From Syntrophobacterales bacterium (GTDB lineage Bacteria > Desulfobacterota > Syntrophobacteria > BM002), in assembly GCA_030613915.1 (NCBI GenBank), contig JAUWKY010000015.1, positions 1 to 13,240 on the forward strand: a stretch of DNA of 13,240 nucleotides. Direction: 5' to 3'. Every line of letters starts with the position of its first letter. Position 1 is the first letter of the stretch. Under the pieces are notes generated by a model. That model did no database searches. It was not told where the DNA came from and saw only the letters and a list, made by a program, of their open reading frames with translations. The position numbers and the translations under genes are program-made. This document shows positions 9,599 through 13,240 of this stretch, piece after piece.

Positions 9599-9676
9599 AA
9601 AATGAGCGGTCAGCAGTAAGGAATCAACAAGCAAACCTGAGAGCTGAAAGCTGAAGGCTTTTACGATAAAAAGGTC

Positions 9677-9705
9677 TTGACAAATTGACAACAGGCAAGT
9701 AGTTT
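9677..9705 (+). promoter_or_regulatory. Probable sigma70-type promoter of the str operon
   Basis: A consensus TTGACA (9677-9682), preceded by C, is followed after 17 nt by TAGTTT (9700-9705), a poor -10 with 3 of 6 matches. A second perfect TTGACA lies at 9685-9690 with TAGATG at 9706-9711, a 15-nt spacer. Two good -35 boxes 8 bp apart upstream of rpsL make promoter function likely, though which pair is used cannot be told. Start of transcription would fall near 9712-9720, leaving a leader of about 60 nt. Confidence 0.45.
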
Positions 9706-9721
9706 TAGATGTTTTTGGTGC

Positions 9722-9739
9722 CGGTGCGTTGCAGCACCG
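9722..9739 (+). other. Leader hairpin upstream of rpsL
   Basis: CGGTGC (9722-9727) pairs with GCACCG (9734-9739) around GTTGCA. It lies just after the predicted promoter, so it would be near the 5' end of the str mRNA, where it could stabilise the message. No T-run follows. Confidence 0.4.
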
Positions 9740-9777
9740 CAGAGACGGATTTTACCAGCGAGTGAGACGTAGATATT

Positions 9778-10149
9778 ATGCCCACTATTAATCAGTTGGT
9801 TCGCAAGGGAAGAAGACAGGTTAAACGGAAAAAGACTACTCCGGCGTTGCAGGGGTGTCCACAGAAACGTGGGGTCTGTGTGCGAGTCTACACTACAACC
9901 CCTAAGAAACCTAATTCGGCGCTCCGTAAGATTGCCAGGGTGCGGCTAACCAATGGAATAGAAGTGACCTCCTATATCCCAGGTGTAGGTCACAACCTCC
10001 AGGAGCACTCTGTGGTGTTGATTCGGGGTGGTAGGGTCAAAGATCTGCCGGGGGTGCGTTACCATATAATCCGGGGCACCCTTGACGCCACAGGGGTCCA
10101 AGATCGACGCCAAAGTCGCTCGAAGTACGGAGCAAAGAAGCCCAAGTAA
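9778..10149 (+). CDS. rpsL: 30S ribosomal protein S12
   Basis: Encodes 123 residues, the normal length, starting [12 protein letters not shown] as in most bacteria. S12 sits at the decoding centre and helps monitor codon-anticodon pairing. The streptomycin-related loop [13 protein letters not shown] is intact with both lysines (residues 43 and 44 including Met; 42 and 43 in E. coli numbering), as is [13 protein letters not shown] with its lysine and the Asp that is methylthiolated in E. coli. A streptomycin-sensitive form is therefore predicted. The C-terminus ([10 protein letters not shown]) is typical. No clear Shine-Dalgarno precedes the ATG (the nearest purine run, GTGAGACGTAGA, is weak), which is odd for a highly expressed gene. 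It is the first gene of the str operon and ends in TAA. Confidence 0.97.
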   Translation: MPTINQLVRKGRRQVKRKKTTPALQGCPQKRGVCVRVYTTTPKKPNSALRKIARVRLTNGIEVTSYIPGVGHNLQEHSVVLIRGGRVKDLPGVRYHIIRGTLDATGVQDRRQSRSKYGAKKPK

Positions 10150-10285
10150 CTAAATAGGTGAACGGTCACCAGAGCATGGGCCACGGACACATCTTGCCGT
10201 GGCCCATGTCATGTATCGGCCTGAAAAACCTCCTACTCGGGGAGGGGACTGGCGGAATCAACTCCGCTATCTGAGGAGCATTCTA
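10150..10285 (+). promoter_or_regulatory. Structured rpsL-rpsG spacer, candidate S7 autoregulatory site
   Basis: This 136-nt spacer contains three consecutive hairpins: a perfect 12-bp stem CATGGGCCACGG/CCGTGGCCCATG (10175-10186 with 10197-10208, 10-nt loop); CCTCC/GGAGG (10229-10233 with 10241-10245); and GCGGA/TCCGC (10252-10256 with 10263-10267). The rpsG Shine-Dalgarno TGAGGAG follows at 10272-10278. In E. coli, S7 binds the rpsL-rpsG intercistronic RNA and represses the operon, coupling S7 translation to S12. The same position and heavy structure suggest an equivalent element, but I could not match it to a 16S rRNA S7 site. Confidence 0.45.
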
Positions 10286-10756
10286 ATGCCGAGAAGAAGA
10301 GAGGTCCCCAAGAGGATCACTTTGCCAGATCCTAAGTACGGCAGCAAACTGGTTGCCAAATTTATCAACAACATCATGAGGATGGGCAAGAGAAGCATTG
10401 CCGAACGCATACTATACCAATCCTTTGATATTATCGCCGAGCGCTCCAAGCAAGACCCGGTGGAAGTCTTCACCAAGGCTTTGGATAACGTTAAGCCTAC
10501 TTTAGAAGTCAAATCCAGACGGGTAGGAGGGTCAACCTATCAGGTACCAGTTGAGGTGCGGAGCAGTCGGAGGGTGGCGCTGGCTATCCGCTGGATTATC
10601 AATTATGCCCAGCAACGCTCGGAGAAGAGCATGATGCATAAGCTGGCGGGTGAATTGCTTGATGCAGCCAACAACCGCGGCGCTTCGGTGAAGAAGAAAG
10701 AAGACACCCATCGCATGGCCGAAGCGAATAAGGCGTTTGCGCATTACCGGTGGTAA
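10286..10756 (+). CDS. rpsG: 30S ribosomal protein S7
   Basis: Encodes 156 residues starting [10 protein letters not shown], the usual S7 length and N-terminus. I chose the ATG at 10286 because TGAGGAG (10272-10278) lies 7 nt upstream. The frame is open back to an ATG at 10199, but that would add 29 residues unlike any S7 and would start inside the 12-bp hairpin. S7 nucleates assembly of the 16S rRNA 3' major domain (the head) and contacts E-site tRNA. Visible family segments are [19 protein letters not shown], the [21 protein letters not shown] core with the beta-hairpin YQVPVEV, and [15 protein letters not shown]. It ends [12 protein letters not shown] and TAA. In E. coli S7 is the repressor of its own operon. 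Confidence 0.97.
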   Translation: MPRRREVPKRITLPDPKYGSKLVAKFINNIMRMGKRSIAERILYQSFDIIAERSKQDPVEVFTKALDNVKPTLEVKSRRVGGSTYQVPVEVRSSRRVALAIRWIINYAQQRSEKSMMHKLAGELLDAANNRGASVKKKEDTHRMAEANKAFAHYRW

Positions 10757-10779
10757 CCACCGACATTGATTGTGGCGAT

Positions 10780-10883
10780 TAGTAGGTCGGGTGGTTTCCG
10801 CCTGGGCGGAGTTCACCCGACGCCAAGCTGTGTCGGATCAATCCCGCTAAAGCGGGACTGCGCGAGAACGATCCGACCTACTA
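10780..10883. repeat. REP-like palindromic module with two internal hairpins
   Basis: The ends are a perfect 11-bp inverted repeat, TAGTAGGTCGG (10780-10790) and CCGACCTACTA (10873-10883). Inside are two long hairpins. The first pairs GTCGGGTG (10786-10793) with CACCCGAC (10814-10821), topped by TCCGCC/GGCGGA. The second pairs GTCGGATC (10832-10839) with GATCCGAC (10870-10877), topped by TCCCGC/GCGGGA around TAAA. Both stems start with the same GTCGG motif. The compact paired-hairpin design, GC-rich and non-coding between operon genes, is typical of dispersed REP/REPIN-type elements. The family itself is not identified. Confidence 0.7.
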
Positions 10884-10884
10884 G

Positions 10885-10937
10885 AAGTTTTGAGCATTTA
10901 AATTTGTTTCGAATTTCGAATTTCGATATTCGGATTT
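10885..10937. repeat. Partial copy of the rpoB-rpoC AT-rich repeat
   Basis: GTTTTGAGCATT, then AAATTTGTTTCGAATTTCG, then ATATTCGGATTT resembles the right part of the 5275-5463 repeat (GTTTTGAACATT, GAATTTGTTTCG, TTCGGATTT) in the same orientation with an internal deletion. It also matches the reverse complement of the left arm at about 5282-5327. TTCGAAT-type units replace the TTCGTGC units of the first copy. It abuts the REP-like module. Confidence 0.65.
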
Positions 10938-10953
10938 GAACATCAGGTGTTGA

Positions 10954-13029
10954 ATGGCCCGGCAAGTACCCTTAGAAATGGTTCGCAATATCGGCATCAT
11001 GGCCCACATTGACGCCGGGAAGACGACCACCACCGAGAGGATACTCTATTACACCGGGGTTTCCTACAAGATGGGCGAGGTCCACGAAGGCACCGCGGTT
11101 ATGGACTGGATGGAACAGGAGCAGGAGCGGGGGATTACCATTACCAGCGCTGCCACCACCTGTTTCTGGCGAGATCACCGCATCAATATCATCGATACTC
11201 CCGGGCATGTGGATTTCACCATGGAGGTGGAGCGGTCACTGCGGGTCCTCGATGGGGCAGTGGCCATCTTCTGTGCCGTGGGGGGGGTGGAACCCCAGTC
11301 GGAGACGGTCTGGCGCCAGGCGGACCGTTACGGTGTACCCCGTATCGCCTTCATTAACAAGATGGACCGGGTGGGAGCCGATTTTCAGCGCTGTCTGGAA
11401 ATGATGCGAGTGCGATTGGGCGCCTTTGCCGTAGCAGTGCAAATTCCCCTGGGCGAGGAGCAAGATTTCCGCGGCGTTGTAGATTTGATAAGCATGAAAG
11501 CGGTGGTGTGGGAAGAAATCACCTCGGGAGCCGGCTACCAACTCATTGATGTGCCCGATGAGGTGCAGGATGAGGCAGAGGAGTATCGGCAACTACTGGT
11601 GGAGGCGGTGGCTGAAGTTGATGAGAACCTCTTGGAGAAATATCTGGAGGGCCATACGATCAGCAATGACGAGATCGAGGCAGCATTGCGCAGAGCCACC
11701 GTCGAACTACGGCTGGTTCCGGTGTTTTGTGGTGCTGCCTTTAAGAATAAAGGGGTGCAGCTCCTGTTGGACGGCATCGTCAAATATCTGCCCTCGCCCT
11801 CGGATGTGGAGGCTATCTCTGGCATTACGCCCCAAGGTGAGGTGGAGACCAGCGCAGCCGATGATGATGCACCGTTTGCAGCACTGGCCTTCAAGCTCAT
11901 GAACGATCCTTTTGTGGGACACGTTACTTTTCTCCGGGTCTATTCGGGACATCTCAAGAGTGGGATCCAGGCGTTGAACTCCACCAAAAGTGTCCGGGAG
12001 AAAATAGGCCGGCTGCTGAAAATGCACGCCAACAAGCGGGAAGAAATTAAAGAGGTCTATGCCGGTGATATTGTCGCGGCCTTGGGCCTGCGTAATACCG
12101 CCACCGGCGACACTCTCTGTGATCCTGCCCGCCCGATTGTGCTGGAGGCAATGGAAATTCCGGCGCCGGTGATCTCAATCGCTATCGAACCCAAAAGTAA
12201 AGAAGATCAAGAAAAGCTAGGGATGAGCCTGGCAAAAATTGCCGCTGAAGATCCTACTTTTATTGTAAAGGTGGAGCAAGAAACTGGTGAGACCATCATT
12301 TCCGGGATGGGGGAACTCCACCTTGAGATAATCGTCGATCGACTACTCAGAGAATTCAAGGTAAATGCCAACGTGGGTAAACCCCAGGTGGCCTACCGTG
12401 AGACCATAACCCGTAAGGTCCGAGTTGAGGGACGCTTTGTCAGACAGAGTGGCGGGCGCGGACAGTTCGGTCATGTTTGGTTAGAACTTGAGCCCAATGA
12501 GCGGGGTGCTGGGTTTGAGTTTGAAAACCGCATCGTGGGTGGTGCAGTCCCCAAAGAATACATTCGCTCTGTGGGGCGAGGAGTCAAGGAGGCTTTGGAA
12601 CAGGGGGTCGTTGCTGGTTATCCGCTGGTGGATATCCAGGTAAGCTTGGTGGATGGTTCGTACCATGAAGTGGACTCCTCGGATATTGCTTTCGCCATCG
12701 CCGGATCCATGGCTGTCAAATCAGGGGTCAAGGATGCAGCCCCAATTTTGCTGGAGCCGATCATGGCTGTGGAGGTCGTGGTCCCCGAAGAATATATTGG
12801 TGAGGTTGTGGGCAATGTTAACGCTCGCCGCGGCCGCATTATGCGCATGGAGACTCGTACCAATGTCCAGGTGATCGAGTCGCGCGTTCCTTTGGCAGAA
12901 ATGTTTGGGTATGCTACAGACTTGCGCTCGGTGACGCAAGGTCGAGCCACTTTTCATATGCAATTTTCCCATTACGAACCGGTACCGTCTTCCATTTCCG
13001 AAGAGGTGAAGGCTGCGGCCACCGGTTGA
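10954..13029 (+). CDS. fusA: Translation elongation factor G
   Basis: Encodes 691 residues, standard EF-G length. It catalyses GTP-dependent translocation of tRNA and mRNA on the ribosome. GTPase motifs are G1 AHIDAGKT (17-24), switch I around [13 protein letters not shown] (57-69), G3 DTPGHVDF (81-88, with the catalytic-type His 85) and G4 NKMD (135-138). Domain II follows at [20 protein letters not shown], domain III contains [15 protein letters not shown], domain IV contains [19 protein letters not shown], and domain V contains [19 protein letters not shown] and [22 protein letters not shown]. The start ATG follows an AGGTG SD at a tight 4-nt spacing, right after inserted repeats. It ends in TGA, evidence that UGA is read as a stop in this organism. 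Nothing is missing, and the str-operon position fits canonical EF-G rather than the paralogue EF-G2. Confidence 0.97.
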   Translation: MARQVPLEMVRNIGIMAHIDAGKTTTTERILYYTGVSYKMGEVHEGTAVMDWMEQEQERGITITSAATTCFWRDHRINIIDTPGHVDFTMEVERSLRVLDGAVAIFCAVGGVEPQSETVWRQADRYGVPRIAFINKMDRVGADFQRCLEMMRVRLGAFAVAVQIPLGEEQDFRGVVDLISMKAVVWEEITSGAGYQLIDVPDEVQDEAEEYRQLLVEAVAEVDENLLEKYLEGHTISNDEIEAALRRATVELRLVPVFCGAAFKNKGVQLLLDGIVKYLPSPSDVEAISGITPQGEVETSAADDDAPFAALAFKLMNDPFVGHVTFLRVYSGHLKSGIQALNSTKSVREKIGRLLKMHANKREEIKEVYAGDIVAALGLRNTATGDTLCDPARPIVLEAMEIPAPVISIAIEPKSKEDQEKLGMSLAKIAAEDPTFIVKVEQETGETIISGMGELHLEIIVDRLLREFKVNANVGKPQVAYRETITRKVRVEGRFVRQSGGRGQFGHVWLELEPNERGAGFEFENRIVGGAVPKEYIRSVGRGVKEALEQGVVAGYPLVDIQVSLVDGSYHEVDSSDIAFAIAGSMAVKSGVKDAAPILLEPIMAVEVVVPEEYIGEVVGNVNARRGRIMRMETRTNVQVIESRVPLAEMFGYATDLRSVTQGRATFHMQFSHYEPVPSSISEEVKAAATG

Positions 13030-13055
13030 GGTGTGAAGGAAAGAGATCAGGGGTG

Positions 13056-13080
13056 GCGTGAGACAGCCAGCCACTCACGC
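13056..13080 (+). other. Hairpin in the fusA-tuf spacer
   Basis: GCGTGAG (13056-13062) pairs with CTCACGC (13074-13080) around an 11-nt loop. The same stretch can alternatively pair GTGGC with GCCAC. It is followed by ATTTGG, not a T-run, so it is not an obvious terminator. It lies 32 nt before the tuf ATG and could be a processing or stability element. Confidence 0.4.
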
Positions 13081-13112
13081 ATTTGGCATATAGAGTCCAA
13101 GGAGGAACCGCC

Positions 13113-13240
13113 ATGGCGAAGAAGAAGTTTGAGAGGACGAAGCCGCATATAAACGTAGGTACGATAGGTCACATAGACCATGGTAAGACGACCTTGACGG
13201 CGGCGATAACGAAGCATTTGTCGAAGAAGGGCATGGCGGA
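13113..13240 (+). CDS. tuf: Translation elongation factor Tu, 5' part (3' end outside window)
   Basis: The first 42 codons are present: [20 protein letters not shown] then [20 protein letters not shown]. This is the conserved EF-Tu N-terminus with the G1 P-loop GHIDHGKT at residues 19-26. EF-Tu delivers aminoacyl-tRNA to the ribosomal A site. AAGGAGG (13099-13105) lies 7 nt upstream, the strongest Shine-Dalgarno in the str operon, as expected for a very abundant protein. Codon choice differs sharply from fusA: Ile 4/4 ATA, Ala 4/4 GCG, Lys 8/8 AAG, Thr 5/6 ACG. Only the N-terminus is visible, so tuf copy number and the rest of the protein are unknown. Confidence 0.96.
   Translation, partial: MAKKKFERTKPHINVGTIGHIDHGKTTLTAAITKHLSKKGMA

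Larger units (their letters stand above)
9599..9777 (+). other. rpoC-rpsL spacer: boundary between the rpoBC and str transcription units
   Basis: No gene is seen. The first part contains a direct repeat (AGCTGAA twice, 9642-9655) and a weak AAAGC/GCTTT stem (9647-9661) ending in four T, at best a poor terminator. Next come a promoter-like stretch (9677-9705) and a hairpin (9722-9739) in the presumed 5' leader of rpsL. The region just before the rpsL ATG has no good Shine-Dalgarno. Confidence 0.45.
10757..10953 (+). other. rpsG-fusA spacer made largely of repeats
   Basis: Almost all of this 197-nt spacer is accounted for by a palindromic module (10780-10883) and a partial AT-rich repeat (about 10885-10937). 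Only about 23 nt after the rpsG stop and 16 nt before the fusA ATG look unique. AGGTG (10945-10949), 4 nt before the ATG, is the likely fusA Shine-Dalgarno. No gene is seen. Confidence 0.6.

Noticed and set aside
9647..9664. Intrinsic terminator after rpoC
   Set aside because: The stem is only 5 bp (AAAGC/GCTTT) with four T and then ACG; too weak to call.
10199..10285. A 29-residue N-terminal extension of S7 from ATG 10199
   Set aside because: The start lies inside a 12-bp hairpin without an SD, and the extension is unlike S7. ATG 10286 has a good SD and the standard N-terminus.
1..13240. Genome-wide recoding of UGA as Gly or Trp
   Set aside because: fusA terminates at TGA and reading through would run into tuf. 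Apart from the single rpoB site, no coding frame here uses TGA, including all 1361 codons of rpoC.
1..13240. CRISPR arrays, tRNA or rRNA genes, insertion sequences with transposases
   Set aside because: None seen. The repeats present are palindromic non-coding modules, not evenly spaced direct repeats, and no transposase frame exists.

Overview
This window is a housekeeping block from the chromosome of a Gram-negative, proteobacteria-like bacterium. It reads on the + strand in the order rplJ (3' part), rplL, rpoB, rpoC, rpsL, rpsG, fusA, tuf (5' part): the end of the rplKAJL-rpoBC transcription unit followed directly by the str (S12/S7/EF-G/EF-Tu) operon. The beta and beta' chains carry insertions of the E. 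coli type (a region like beta SI2 and one like beta' SI3 inside the trigger loop). From memory, wording such as [20 protein letters not shown] is closest to Deltaproteobacteria/Desulfobacterota, so that is my best guess at lineage. It is inference, not a search result.

Layout: 1-378 L10 C-terminal part; 435-839 L7/L12; 840-1086 a 247-nt spacer with hairpins; 1087-5202 RpoB; 5203-5512 a 310-nt AT-rich spacer holding a large imperfect palindromic repeat and an unusual ribosome-binding region for rpoC; 5513-9598 RpoC; 9599-9777 a spacer with a likely promoter for the str operon; 9778-10149 S12; 10150-10285 a structured S12-S7 spacer; 10286-10756 S7; 10757-10953 a spacer packed with a REP-like palindromic module and a partial copy of the rpoB-rpoC repeat; 10954-13029 EF-G; 13030-13112 a short spacer with one hairpin; 13113-13240 start of EF-Tu. 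The genes make the catalytic core of RNA polymerase, ribosomal stalk and small-subunit proteins, and the translation elongation GTPases.

The main anomaly is in rpoB. The reading frame is intact from 1087 to 5202 except for one in-frame TGA at 3544-3546. It replaces the conserved glycine just before the YNFED-like segment of the catalytic region. Around it, several normally near-invariant residues are also changed, including the Asp equivalent to E. coli beta D814, which is His here. A 7-bp stem-loop with a GU-starting apical loop begins 14 nt after the TGA, a geometry that fits the general description of a bacterial SECIS element. A local sequence or assembly error, a broken gene copy and UGA recoding are all possible. 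The window alone cannot separate them, and error is the simplest. UGA is clearly a normal stop elsewhere, since fusA ends in TGA and no other gene here contains one in frame.

The other points of interest are non-coding: repeats inserted into two essential-operon spacers, a mirrored SD/anti-SD arrangement before rpoC, stacked hairpins before rpsG, and an abrupt codon-usage shift at the start of tuf.
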